This document shows, piece after piece, positions 23,583 through 35,219 of a stretch of 64,000 bases of DNA. Made by a program: the position numbers and the translations under genes. Within the stretch, counting starts at the first letter, position 1. Each line of letters starts with the position of its first letter. The notes under the pieces were generated by a model. That model saw only the letters and a program-made list of their open reading frames with translations, made no database searches and was not told the origin of the DNA. Source of the DNA: Brachypterus glaber (taxonomy: Eukaryota; Arthropoda; Insecta; Coleoptera; Kateretidae); contig OY294044.1 of the NCBI GenBank assembly GCA_958510825.1, positions 83,250,895-83,314,894 on the forward strand. The letters are read 5' to 3'.

Positions 23583-24524
23583 ATCAGATAGTTGATGGCT
23601 GGATTAGGGTTATTTATATTAAAAAACGTTTTTTTACTATAACTGCCGACGTTTTGTTGGCTTTATTCCAACTTCTGCAAAAGGCACACTACAAGAAATG
23701 TAACAATTACGTTTTAACTTTTTAATAATTCAAAGAGTCAGAAAGAAAACAATATAAGTTTAAAAATTCGTTAATAAAATAATAAAATATGATTTATTTT
23801 TTATATAATAAAAACATGTTTAAAATTGTTTTGCAGACAAAAAAGGCGTTGGTTAATATTTTTTTTTTCACTTTTATTTGGTATTTATTAAATGCCTCTT
23901 CTTTATAAGAAAATATAAACATATAACATAAAATAAAATATAACACAAAATTTAAATATATAACAGAAAAAAAAAATTATATTAAACTATGCACTATAAT
24001 CTAAACATAGAAATAGAAACATTTAAAATACGGTTTAATTTAATAACACCTCGTATTAGAACAAAGATTTATCTTAACGTGGAAATATCAAAAGAATAAG
24101 CAAAATAAGCAAAAGGTAAAAAATATTTTTATTGCTTATTCTTTTGATATTTCCACGTTAAGATAAATCTTTGTTCTTATACGAGGTGTTATTAAATTAA
24201 ACCGTATTTTAAATGTTTCTATTTCTATGTTTAGATTATAATGCATAGTTTAATATAATTAATCAATGTTTTTTTTGCAAAACAATTTTAAATATGTTTT
24301 TATTATATAAAAAATAAATCATATTTTATTATTTTATTAACGAATTTTTAAACTTATATTGTTTTCTTTCTGTCTCTTTGTATTGTTAAAAAGTTAAAAC
24401 ATAATTGTTACATTTATTGTAGTGTGTCTTTTGAAGAGGTTGGAATAAAGTCAACGAAACGTCGGCAGTTTTAGTAAAAAAATTTTAATATAAATAACCC
24501 TAATCCAGCCATCTACTATCTAAT
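23583..24524. mobile_element. 0.94-kb foldback element
   Basis: The left arm starts ATCAGATAGTTGATGGCTGG. The right arm ends CCAGCCATCTACTATCTAAT. Inner blocks pair too (CTGCCGACGTTTTGTTG with CAACGAAACGTCGGCAG, and CTTAACGTGGAAATATC with its complement) across a loop of about 25 bases near 24110-24135. It is non-coding. The target duplication is uncertain. Confidence 0.85.
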
Positions 24525-24539
24525 ATTATTGTTGGGTTA

Positions 24540-26960
24540 CCAAACCAAGCTTAAAAAAAATCCTAAAACATTTATATTCCTTCAATATAAATTAAGTAAT
24601 ACATTTAAATGTTTTTCTCTAATACTAGAATGCGTTACTTCGTTAGTTTAGCGATAGATTCAGCGTGACCACCTTTAGTAGATTTCTACTTTTTTAATAG
24701 ATTTCGGCCACTTTTTAAAAACAAAATTTGTATTTAATAGTAGATAATTTCCTTAGTAGATTTTTTGGTAGATTTTTCTTTAGTAGATTTATTTCTAATT
24801 TATCATCATATTTTAGTTACATAACATAGAAAAAATTATATATGCAATACTTTATTTTTTTTTTATTTATATAAAAAATATTTTTAATAAACTTTTATTT
24901 CTTTGCATTATTTCCAATTATTTTTTATCCAATTTATCCAAGTTTAAATAAATTTAAACTTTTATTTTAATTGCATTTTTACATTTTTTTTTTATTTTAT
25001 GAAATTTATCAAAATGAGGTTTTTGGTAGATTTTAGTATTTTTAGAAATAATTTATTACATTCTCAAAAATAAGGGTGGTCACACTGGATAGATGGCAGC
25101 ACCTGTTTTTTGTTTCTCTGTGTGTATTGAGACATTATTGTTACATTTTCGAATTAAATAAACTATTTATTCATAGTTTTCGGTGTAAAATAAGAATATG
25201 TTAATTTATACACTTACAGATAAAGCATTATGACAGTTTTGGTTATAGTAGGTACTAAAGAAATACACTAAAGTCAACAAATAATGGCTACCAAGGTACC
25301 TAAATAAAATTCTTGAATTTATCTTACTTTAAAAAATTTTTTGCTTATTTGTTGCAATTTTGTTTTAGTTTTTTTATCTAAAATTTCCTAAATCTATTCA
25401 TTTTGGATCAAATATTGGTAGAAAAATACAATTTATTTATTTATTTACTTTTGATTTTACACAAAAACTAAACATGGAAAAATTATTTTTGCTTTCTTAC
25501 GCCTATGGCTCTCCGATATAACTAAAAAGATTTTTTTTTTCTTTACAATGATACCAAAAAGTTACTATTTATTATAATCTCTTTAAAACAATATGATTTT
25601 GTAAAATAATACGCTAAGGGCTATAGCACGGACCTGACCTGACTAGATCCTTTGAAAAGCAAATGCCGACACATAGGCGTGCGAGCGTATTACATATATT
25701 TTTTTATTTTAAAGAGGCAATAAAAATAAATATTAACTTTTTGTTATTATTCCAAACAGAAAAAAATAATCTTTTAAATAACATCGACGACCATAGACGT
25801 AATTAAACAAAAATTGGAGTAAAAACAAAAAATATATTTTCCAAGTTTAATTTTCATGTAAAATTAAAAGTAGGTAAGCAATTTTTTTAATGATCCAAAA
25901 TAGATTTAGTGACTTTTTAGATAAAACAATCTAAAAAAAGTATTTAAAAAACGACAAATGCTATCAAAATTTGATAAAATCAAAACTACGGGTCGTTTCT
26001 GGTTAAACCGGAAGTGAAAAAAAATCTACTTTAGGTGATGTTACTCAAAATATTGTCTTATAGATACCCTGTTAGTTTTATTCTTTTATCTCTAGGAATA
26101 AAAATGTTATAAGGGCGAGCCACCTTTAAAAAACACCCGGTATATAAGTTAAGTCCTAATAATCACGTGACTTATTCAGCCAATAAGAATACAGAACATT
26201 TACTTAGCTTCGTGTACGTCGAAAGTATAAATAGCCGGTTAGAAGAAATGTCCTGCGAGAATATCAAATGGATTTATAATTATTTCATTAATTCAAAATT
26301 ATTGTAACATGAAACAGTGTTAGGTATAAACTACCTTCAAAAGTAGGTTCCTGTATCACTATATTAAATACAAATAAAATAAATACAAATTGTAAATTTA
26401 TTATGATGATGCGAAAGACATGTTGAGACTATAACATATATGCGATGTGGAGCAGCGGTTACTAAGCAAGTTAGGGGAATATGTATTTCTCTCTCTTTTT
26501 AACTCATAAATTAAACAGAGAAAGAGTAACATACTGGTTAACCGGCGTTACCACAAAAAATTGACTATATAATAATATAATAAAATAATAAATAAATAAT
26601 ATAAGGATCATCATTTTATAAATTTTATAAATTGCATGTCTTATTGATAATTTAAATATAGGTTTTATACTCGGTACATATAAATTATAAATATAGAAAG
26701 TATTTTAAAATTAAACCACTTTTGTTGTTTCCAAGGTCACATGTACCTATCTATATATTGATTGAAAAGTTTAATAGGAGCATAGACAAGTTTCAAATTT
26801 ATTGAGAATTGGGTTATACTAAAATGTTTGAAGTTTGAATTTCACGAAACTTTAAAATAGTTTGTTAGTTTTTTCTACAAAAGGATTTTATTTTTTTTTG
26901 TAAATATTTGATATTTTTAGCAGGCATACATTCATCAAAAATTATTCTCAATTTGAATAT
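24540..26960. other. Gene-less A+T-rich stretch
   Basis: No gene or RNA feature recognised. TAGATTT words are frequent at 24660-24800. A dispersed repeat occupies 25990-26145. Confidence 0.4.
25990..26145 (+). repeat. Dispersed repeat ending ACACCCGGTATAT, copy 1
   Basis: GGGTCGTTTCTGGTTAAA to GCGAGCCACCTTT and AACACCCGGTATAT is repeated in the same orientation at 59580-59732. Confidence 0.75.
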
Positions 26961-26969
26961 ACATTTATA

Positions 26970-27647
26970 TACCGGTTGTCCCACCAGGTTCTTGACAAGC
27001 TATATCTCCGTTATTTGAAAAGATAGAATTTTTTGCAAAGAACAGCGTTAAATGGGAGCTATTGAAGTTTTCATTCACTTATCCAAAACCACCCTTTGCT
27101 TACCCACCCCCTTGGAACCACCCCCAACTTTTGTTTTTCAAATAGCATTCCCCCATTTTTATCAAAGAATATGAAAGTAAATTTTATTCTTAATTCAACC
27201 ATGTATTATAAGTAGTATCTTATTTCTTAAAGGGGCTCCAAATAACAACTATTATTTATTAATAATACTGTCCCACCAGGTTTTAGACGGGCTATATCTC
27301 CGTTGTTTAAAGAGATAAAAAATATCGGAAAAAACAAAATTAAATGCGAGTCAAAGTAGAATTTACTGTCTTATGCAAAACTATCCCTTATTTACCCACC
27401 CTCTTGGAACCACCCCCAACTTTTGTTTTTTAAATAGTAGCCCCCATTTTACTAAAGAAGAAATCACATTTTATTCTAAATTCAACCATGTATTCTAAGT
27501 AATATCTTATTTTTTTAAGGGGCTCCAAATTACAATCCCATCAGATCACAAGCAATATTTTTTATAAAAAAAAATCCAAATACTCACGTTAGATTATATC
27601 AAATAACGGAGATATAGCTTGTCAAGAACCTGGTGGGACACCCGGTA
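26970..27647. mobile_element. TIR element with TACCGG termini
   Basis: The left end TACCGGTTGTCCCACCAGG with TTCTTGACAAGCTATATCTC is matched by the right end GAGATATAGCTTGTCAAGAA with CCTGGTGGGACACCCGGTA. The inverted repeats are about 50 bp, with TATA next to both ends. An internal partial duplicate of the left end starts at about 27266 (TGTCCCACCAGGTTTTAGAC). No protein is encoded. Confidence 0.8.
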
Positions 27648-27659
27648 TATAGGAATTTT

Positions 27660-27805
27660 ATTTGGAATATATGCGTGTTATTATTTTAATAAAATCCGTA
27701 TTTGTACATTTAAATATTATTATTCTTTTAATATATTTTCATCTTAAAATAGCGCGGGTTTATAAAAAACCAAAATAAGTAAAAAAAAAATAAAACAAAA
27801 GGAAA

Positions 27806-27846
<41 letters not shown>

Positions 27847-28000
27847 ACAAGGGAAAAATGTAATATACCATTCACTCTGAAGAGTTTACGACTTGCTTTA
27901 TAAACGTTCTTTTTTGCCACCCGCCTTGAAAGGGTACCCGCTTTAGCTTGTTTATAGAGTAATTGAACAGAATTTATAAGAGCGCTTTAATTATTTACTT
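27660..28000. other. Gene-less stretch with microsatellite
   Basis: Contains a (TA)n run at about 27808-27842. Nothing else is recognised. Confidence 0.5.
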
Positions 28001-28009
28001 GTAAATGAA

Positions 28010-28285
28010 TTAACAGATTTCTGCAGGGCCGTAGTGGCTATGCATTTTACCGGGAGAATGCCCTTACTCATACAACACACAATATTCCCCGGATATCCTC
28101 TCAATGTCGCATATCCCGGGACATTAATCTTATATTCTAAGGATATCCCGAAAGGTATTTTCTGAGGATATACTGTCCGTATATCCCAAGGATATAGGGT
28201 ATGTTCTTTGTACATCTTAGAGACGTACCGAGGGAATCTCCCGTGGATGCCTTTAGGGATATCCCTGGGATAACCTACCATGGCT
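28010..28285. repeat. Block rich in GGATATCC-type words
   Basis: Degenerate GGATATCC, GATATCCC and ATATCCCAAGGATAT words recur about ten times. The 96-codon open frame across it (GYPRDIP-like repeats) reflects this composition, and I do not call it a gene. Confidence 0.5.
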
Positions 28286-28558
28286 TTTCCTTCATTATTT
28301 TACATTAACTGCGTTTTTCGTGACATTATTTTTTTCGTCAGTGTTTGTGGTCTTTTTATGTGTATAAGTTTTTCCAAAATTATTATTAAATATCATATTT
28401 ATATTGTGTTTTCCTTTGTTGGAAAGTTTCGTGAGTATTACCCCTCCCTGAGGGTAAGGGTAAGTGCTTTACGTTTTTTATAGCTCATGGGCTCGGGCTT
28501 TTGCAAAGATTAATCATAGTACTTTTTGAAACATTTATGATGTTTGGTTATTAATTAA

Positions 28559-28702
28559 CCCCTTCCGCTCCAGACCGTTTTTCAAGGTATAGGTTAAAAT
28601 GTATATGGAAAATCCCTTAAACAAATATCCAACTGTGGTTATTGTGGTATATTTTGCTATACTTCCAAATATCCATACGTGGATACAATGGAGCGGAAGG
28701 GG
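28559..28702. mobile_element. piggyBac-type MITE, TTAA target duplications
   Basis: The left terminus CCCCTTCCGCTCCA and right terminus TGGAGCGGAAGGGG are exact 14-bp inverted repeats, each abutted by TTAA (28555-28558 and 28703-28706). TTAA duplication and termini starting CCC are the signature of piggyBac transposons. At 144 bp it is a non-autonomous copy. Confidence 0.85.
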
Positions 28703-28709
28703 TTAAATT

Positions 28710-29800
28710 AGTTGTTTTAAAAATTGCGGTTATAAAAATTTGAATAAGACAGTATGGTACTACATCAAAAACTATAATAAAATGCATATGGACCTCTGTT
28801 CGAAATACAGTTTTAAGAGTACTGCAGGGTCTCAAAAACTAACATTTCCTAAGTGGGCGTAGCTCCCTTAAAACTGATTTGTGGTTATTTAAGTACGGGA
28901 GTTTATATTTATAGTTGTTATGTAAAATAATCCTGCAGCATTGAAATTTTTATTGGAGCAATTTTTAGTTTCTATTATTGAAGCTCAGAATGCAATTTTT
29001 GTTAAAACGGTTGTTTTTGAATGCAGACTCACCTCAAAATTTGTTTTTCGTCAGTTCTGAACTATCCTGTATGTATAATAATCATTTTAATTAAAAAAGG
29101 TCATGTAAACAAGTATTTAAAAATGCTTAATTTCCGAGATATATAAAGATTTATTTTTATAAAAAATAAAATTTTATCCGTTATTTTCACTGTATTTTTT
29201 TTTCTTGACACGGTATGTTAGAAAAGAGTTAATTTTAAGTAAAGTTATAAACATGTGTTTAAAAATGTATAATTTTGGAGATAAGGCAATTCTCCTGGGA
29301 AAACATATTCCCTTACGGACCTGATAATAACCAGAACAATGCCTGATGTAATGCCAGCCTAGCATTGTTCACTATTGAAATTATCCAATTTGAGAATCCA
29401 TTCAATTGTTTTGCCTATAAACTTCAATTAAAGGACAATTAAGTTTGATAATACTATAAGGGTCTATTTGAAATTAGTTTATAAAAAAATTGCCATAGGT
29501 TTTATTTATTTCTAATAAACAGACCTGCTATAAAATACCTGTCTTGGATTTTGAAGGAGATTTTTATAAATGATCTTGGATGCTTATTAGTAAAAATGTA
29601 TATAAAAAAAATTGTAGCACAGTTTTCCATTTTTTTTTTTTATTTTCATGTAGGACTGAAGCTGATCCCAGTGAAGATATGAATTGAGTTCTCTATAGAG
29701 AGCACGAGGTTCCAGAGATGCCCTGTAGTAGAGATAGCAAAAATACCGGTATTCGGTATTACCGAGGTTGACCGTAAAACCGCAGTACCGGTATTATTAA
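28710..29800. other. Gene-less stretch
   Basis: No gene recognised. GTGGGCGTAGCTCCCTTA near 28853-28870 is a fragment related to the foldback family at 19897-21031. Confidence 0.4.
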
Positions 29801-30384
29801 CGGTATTGAAAATACACTGCCAAGTAAAAGAGCTTTCCTATTTTACACCTCCGCGCGTAAAATGGATTTTTTTATTATCAGATTCACTTTCAGCAACCAT
29901 AAAAACCTTAATATACCAATTTTCACGAAAACTACCCTCTGCCCCTTTGGGGGTGAAGTTAGAATTTTGTTATAATCAGATTCCCTTTCAACAACCTCAA
30001 AAACCCCAATATACCAATTTTCACGAAAACTACCCCTTACCCCTCAGGGGTTGATTTAGAATATTTTTATTATCAGATTCACTTTCAGCAACCTCAAAAA
30101 CCCCAATACTCACAAAAACTACTCCCCATCCCTCAGGGGTGAAATTAGGAAAAAAAAATGTGATAATAAAAATCAATTTCACGCGCGGAGGAGAAAAATG
30201 GGAAAGCTCTTTTACTGAGCAGTGTTTTATTATCATATTTAGTTTCAGCAATCTTGAAAACCCCTATATACCAAGTCCAGTAAAAGAGCTTTCTCATTTT
30301 GCTTTCCCATTTTCAAAATTTCGGAAAGCCTTGTATTCGTGCAAAAATTTTGACGTTTTATGTCGATATAAATCAATTTCAAGC

Positions 30385-30575
30385 AAAAAAAAAATTGTCG
30401 GTCAATCGGTCGGTCGATCGGTCTGTTCGGGAAATCTTGTAAGCACGATAACTTATGAACGCTTTAAGCTAGAGACTTGAATTTTGGTATACAGGTATGT
30501 TACCAAAAGTTCTTACTCGGGATTGTTTTTGGTGAACATTGGCGTGCGGCAAGGGGGGCAAATGGGGAAAAATAT
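30385..30575 (+). repeat. Dispersed repeat R1, copy 3 (partial)
   Basis: GTCGGTCGATCGGTCTG is followed by CGATAACTTATGAACGCTTT, as in the other R1 copies. Confidence 0.65.
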
Positions 30576-31129
30576 TTTTTTTTAGAAAAAATTTAAAATT
30601 GCTATATAAAGGTTTTTAAGGTTGCTGAAATTGAATCTGATAATAAAATTTCTCTAACTCCACCCCCGAGGGGGTAAGGGGGTAAATATTTTGAAATGTT
30701 TTCCAAATTTTCGTGAAAATTTGTAGATAGGGGTTTTTGAGGTTGATAAAAATGAATCTTGAAATATATTTTTTGAATCCCAGGCCTTTAAGGGTGGGGG
30801 GTGATTTTTGTGAAAATTGGTATATTGGCGTTTTTGAGGTTGCTGGAAGTGAATCTGATAATAAAAAATCTATTTTACGCGCAGGTGGTAAAATTGGAAA
30901 GCTTTTTTACTGGCTCGTGAAATGGATTTTTTATTATCAGATTCATTTTCAGCAATCTTAAAAACCCCAATATACAAATTTTCACGAAAACACCTCCCAG
31001 TCCCTCAGGGGGTGGAGTTTTAGAAAAAAATTATTTTACGATTTAGTTTTAGAGACCTCAAAACCGGCAATATGTCAATTTTCAAGAAAAAAATCCCCCG
31101 CCCCTCAGGGGGTGGAGTAAGTGATGGGG

Positions 31130-31250
31130 CATGGACCACATACTCAGGCAGCGAATTCCAAAAAGTCCAATGCGGCAGGACTAAAAATGTTGACAGAAAG
31201 ATGTTCGATAATAACCATGAGCTATTCTGAGTGAATGACCACGGATGCGT
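31130..31250 (-). pseudogene. Possible LINE ORF2 C-terminal scrap
   Basis: One minus-strand frame reads TFWNSLPEYVVHAPS, closely like the W-N-S-L-P-E-x-V-V-x-A-P-S motif near the end of many CR1/jockey ORF2 proteins. It interrupts the surrounding repeat array. It is short, and no other LINE motif is attached. Confidence 0.45.
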
Positions 31251-31624
31251 GGATAATAATCATTAATTAGATTTACTTTTAGCAACCTCAAAAACCCCAA
31301 TATACAAACTACCCCGCCCCTCAGGGGGTGGAGTTAGATTTTTTTATTATTAGATTTACTTTCAGCATCCTTAAAAACCACCGATTTTCACGAAAACTAC
31401 CCCCACCCCTCAAGGGGTAAAATTAAAAAAAAAATATTATCAGATTCATATTCGTCGACCCCAAAAACCCCTATATACCAATTAAGACGAAAATATTGGA
31501 AATGTTTAAAAATATTTACCCCCTCACCCCCGCGGGGTGGAGTTAGAAATTTTTTATTATCAGATTCAATTTCGAAAACCTTAAAAACCCCTATATACCA
31601 ATTTTCAAATGTTTGTAAAAAAAT

Positions 31625-31790
31625 GTATTTTCCCCCCTTGCCGCATCCCAATATTTACCAAAAATAATCCCGAGTCTCTATCTTAAAGCGTTCTTAAGTT
31701 ATCGTGCCCACAAGATTTCCCGGACAGAACGATCGACCGATGGACCGACTGATTGACCGACCGACAATTTTTTTGCTCGAATTTGATTTA
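31625..31790 (-). repeat. Dispersed repeat R1, copy 4 (partial)
   Basis: An inverted R1 segment ending in the GACCGACTGATTGACCGACC-type stretch. Confidence 0.65.
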
Positions 31791-31899
31791 TATTGACATA
31801 AAACGTCATAAAACGTAAAAATACGCAAAAAATGTTGAAAATTTTTGAACGAATACAGTGCTTTCCCAAGATTTTGAAAATTTTCAAAATGGAAAAGCA

Positions 31900-32133
31900 A
31901 TACTACTGCAAACAAAATACTTTCCCTATAGGCCTAGGTTTATTAAAATAAAAAACGGAAAAAAAAATAAATAAAAAAAATAAAAAAAAATTTAATTTTT
32001 TTTTCAAAAAAAGTTTCTTTATTTCGTAATACAAAAAATAAATTGAAAAAAAAAATGTTTTTGAAAAAAATGTTTTTACCCCATATTATGTTCTTACCCC
32101 AATCCGATTTTTACCAAAAATAATCCTAACCTA
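31900..32133 (-). repeat. Dispersed repeat R1, copy 5, left part
   Basis: Inverted R1 sequence from CCTATAGGCCTAGG to AATCCTAACCTA. It is cut by the transposon at 32134-35074 and resumes at 35075. Confidence 0.85.
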
Positions 32134-35074
32134 CTATCGGTGACAAATGAACTGACACGTGTGTTTCAGGTCTAATTAAAAAAAAACTACCCCTTAAAAA
32201 AAATTCAAAAAAATATATGTTGATATTTAGCTATATCTGCATAGTATTGTGAAGTTTCAAAAAATTTATTCCACTCGTTTATTTATAATTCATAAAATTA
32301 TAAAAAAATGTCATGTTTTTTGGCGATATTGAAGAAAGTTTAACTATTACAGTCAATAAGTTGGTTAATACTTAATAATTTTTTGTCAAATTTTCAGCTA
32401 GTATATAGTAATGTTTTTCATTTCACTTGAATAATAAAAAAAACGAAAACATTTCCTCGTTTTTAATTAAAAATATAAATTCTAAAATGGGGACTCATAC
32501 TTAATTTACAACAAAGTATGTTTTTTTTTCGGAATATTATATATGTATAAGTAAATATGATAATCTTTGATAAAATAATTGCAAATAATTTATTTTTAAG
32601 GACAAAATTAAATATTTTGTAAAAATTGAATCAGTAACATTGTTTATTCATTTCTTGGTTAACCACTATCTTTATAAAGCGGAGAACGCAATTTAAAATG
32701 CATTATGATATATTTGCTGTGGTTTTGTATTTTTGTTATTGATGGAACTATAACAAGAAAATAACAGAAAAATACAGGATATGTTTAAGCCTAGAAAATA
32801 TATAAATATAAGATTAAAATTGGGTATATAAATAAAAATCTTTAATTTATAGTTTACAGTTTTGTACTTACCGTAAGGTACTTACGATATAATATTTCCG
32901 CATACCTAAATATTTAGCGATGCCATTCACTAACTTACAAATGAAAGATACTATCATAAAAGTGGAAAGCTTTTTTGATAAAGAAAAAAGTAATGGGATA
33001 CAAAGTATAGATGTAAACAAAAAGTTGCAAAGAACAGCCGATTGTCTGGGTATTAGTTTATGAACTGTTAATCGAGTATTGGATGAGTATAAAAGAAGTG
33101 GCTTGCTTTCACCTGCAAAAACTGGTGGTGGCCGAAAAAAAAAGAGAAATTGACGAAATACTGCAAGGTGTAGTAAGAAGAAGCGTATTAGACTTTTATT
33201 TGGAGCGAAAATTTCCTACCGTAAAAGAAGTTCATCAAAAACTAAAGGAAAATGTTGAGGATTTTCCAGATATTTCCGACAGAACCTTATTGCGATGGTT
33301 CAAGGAGTTAAATTTTTTTTATCAAAAATTGAACAAAAAGCCTATTTTAATGGAAGAAAATTCAACAGCAGCTAAAAGATCAGAATTTTTGTATAATATT
33401 AAGCGGTATCGTGACTCTCATTGGAAAATATATTATACTGATGAAACCTGGTGCGGTGCTAATCATTCCAGGCAATTTGGATGGGTTGAACGTGTTGACC
33501 CACAAATGAGAGACAACTTCGATAGGTACAGAGGAGGCGTACAAGAAATAAATGGCTATAGAGGTGGGATAAAGAAGCCATCTGGAGCTGGAAAGCGAGT
33601 TATAATTTTACATATAGGAAACGAGAATTGATTCTTGGAAGGGTGTTTAAAATGTTTTATTGGAGTAAAAGGTTCCGGCGATTACCATGGAGAAATGAAT
33701 AAACAACATTTTGAAGAATGGTTTCGGTTGGTCTCTTACCTAATAAGTCTGTCATTGTGATTGATCAGGCACCTTATCATACAATGTTGGATCCTGAGTT
33801 TAGGAACCCAACAACAAAATGGAGAAAAGCTCAAATTATAGAATGGATGTCAAAAAGACGAGTAATTTTACCTGAGGGCGTGCTAACATTTGAGAATCTA
33901 ACGAAACCTCGACTTTTGGTGTTAGCACGCCCTTATCATTTTGAAAAAAAGCTTCTATTGGATAAAATAACGAAAGAGTTACGAGGAGATGATGTAAAGT
34001 TACTATGGCTACTGGTTTCTCATTGCGAATTTAACGCAATTGAACTTATATGGGCCTACGTAAAAAATAAGGTGGCGAAACTAAATACAACTTTTAAGAT
34101 AAATGATGTTTTGCAATTATGTATTGATACAATGCAAAACGTACCTGGTTCAGTTTGGAAAAAATTGTGTTGAGCATGCTAAAAAAGTGGAAGAAAAATA
34201 TCGTACCAAAGAAAATCTAATAGATATTGCAGTAGAACCCCTCATAATTAATCTTGGCGATGACGATGATGATGATGATGATGAAATGGAGGAAGAAGAA
34301 GAAAATTTATTTGAGTCAGAATATGATTTGGAAAATGATATTTAATTTTGTACGCATAATCATTCTCTGTTTTATTCGACTTTTTAATAATACACTACTT
34401 GTGTAATAAAATATTGCTTAAAATGTAAAACGTTTAAGGTAATAAAAAAATCAAGTATAAAAATAAAAATAAATGTACCGCTTCGTTCAAATAGTAAACT
34501 GAATACGTGAGCGAAGCAGTCAGCGCGCTTGCCGACACGGAGCTCCGCTTCCGTCTCCTCGCCTCTCTGAACGGCGATTAAAATTTATTTTTCAAAGCGT
34601 TCACACCGGATAAAATACTTAAAAAAAAAATACATTTTAGTAATAACTTTATTTTATTGCTTTAATAAGGCCTTAATCTAAGTTTTGGTGCCAAAAATTT
34701 TTAGTGGCTATTATGCAAACAGAAATAATGTGCTCTTAAATTTTTGAAAAAATCTCCTAAACTATTAATTTTTTTCAAACAAAATTTTTACCAAAGAAGC
34801 TTTATGTGAAAAAAATTTCAACAAACTTGGGTACTAACCATTAAAGTTACAGGTTAATTAAACATGGGTGTTCCTAAAATATCGCTAAAAACATGTATTT
34901 TTTTGTTTATTACTTGATATCTCATATGCCAAAAAAGCTATAATTTTTTTTTTGTATAGAAATATTGTAGAAATAAATGTTCTATCGACTAAATTTTGTT
35001 TCATTAAAATTGATCCAGTTTATTTTGAGAAATTAGATCGCAAAGCCACGTGTCAATTCATTTGTCACGGATAG
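32134..35074 (+). mobile_element. IS630/Tc1/mariner-type DNA transposon, 2.94 kb
   Basis: The left terminus CTATCGGTGACAAATGAA with CTGACACGTG is matched in inverted form by CACGTGTCAATTCATTTG with TCACGGATAG at the right end (about 28 bp, few mismatches). TA flanks both sides (32132-32133, 35075-35076). The flanks join to the sequence seen uninterrupted in R1 copy 2 (CCTAGAAC at about 17730), so the boundaries and TA duplication are supported by a paralogous empty site. One broken transposase gene lies inside, followed by about 700 bp of non-coding DNA. Confidence 0.9.
32925..34345 (+). pseudogene. Transposase pseudogene (IS630/Tc1/mariner superfamily, DDE)
   Basis: The enzyme would cut and rejoin the transposon at TA sites. 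Read across breaks, it opens with VESFFDKEKSNGI and a helix-turn-helix (RTADCLGIS, stop, TVNRVLDEYK). The first 33083 Met is not the real start, because it is out of frame with this domain. A frameshift in the A-run near 33140 leads to a second DNA-binding segment (TVKEVHQKL, RTLLRWFKEL), then the first catalytic motif YYTDETWCGA (about 33440). A stop follows at 33629-33631. After another shift near 33720 come VIVIDQAPYH (second Asp, about 33760) and CEFNAIELIWAYVK (catalytic Glu, about 34050). It ends in an acidic Asp/Glu run in a third frame (34260-34345). The catalytic triad is preserved, but there are two stops and at least three shifts. Confidence 0.85.
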
Positions 35075-35215
35075 TAGAACTGGATAATCAACCTATGGTC
35101 CAAATTTAAAGTATTTAGCCTGAAGCGTTCTTGAGTTATCGTGATCACAAATTTCCAGGACACACGGACCGACAGACCGACAGACAGACCGTCCAGAAAC
35201 GTAAAAAAAGCAATA
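35075..35215 (-). repeat. Dispersed repeat R1, copy 5, right part
   Basis: Continues the R1 copy after the transposon, with GAACTGGATAATCAACCTAT, GAAGCGTTCTTGAGTTATCG and the GACCGACAGACCGAC stretch. Confidence 0.85.
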
Positions 35216-35219
35216 AAAA

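Larger units (their letters stand above)
29806..31640. repeat. Degenerate repeat array in both orientations
   Basis: A unit of about 90-110 bases with TTATTATCAGATTCA, TTCAGCAACCTCAAAAACC, CCAATATACCAATTTTCACG and a C-rich or CCCTCAGGGG box recurs around ten times. It runs plus-oriented at 29860-30300, inverted at 30590-30950 and plus again at 30920-31620. The G/C boxes alternate CCCCTCAGGGG and complement. All open frames in it (repeats of WYIGVFEVAESESDNK) translate the repeat. Confidence 0.8.

Noticed and set aside
27991..28281. 96-codon minus-strand frame
   Set aside because: Generated by recurring GGATATCC-type words; no recognisable domain.
29806..31915. Multiple open frames with WYIGVFEV-like repeats
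   Set aside because: Translations of the degenerate repeat array in both orientations.
33083..33085. Met as start of the IS630/Tc1-type transposase
   Set aside because: It is out of frame with the upstream helix-turn-helix segment; the true protein starts earlier and is frameshifted in the A-run near 33140.
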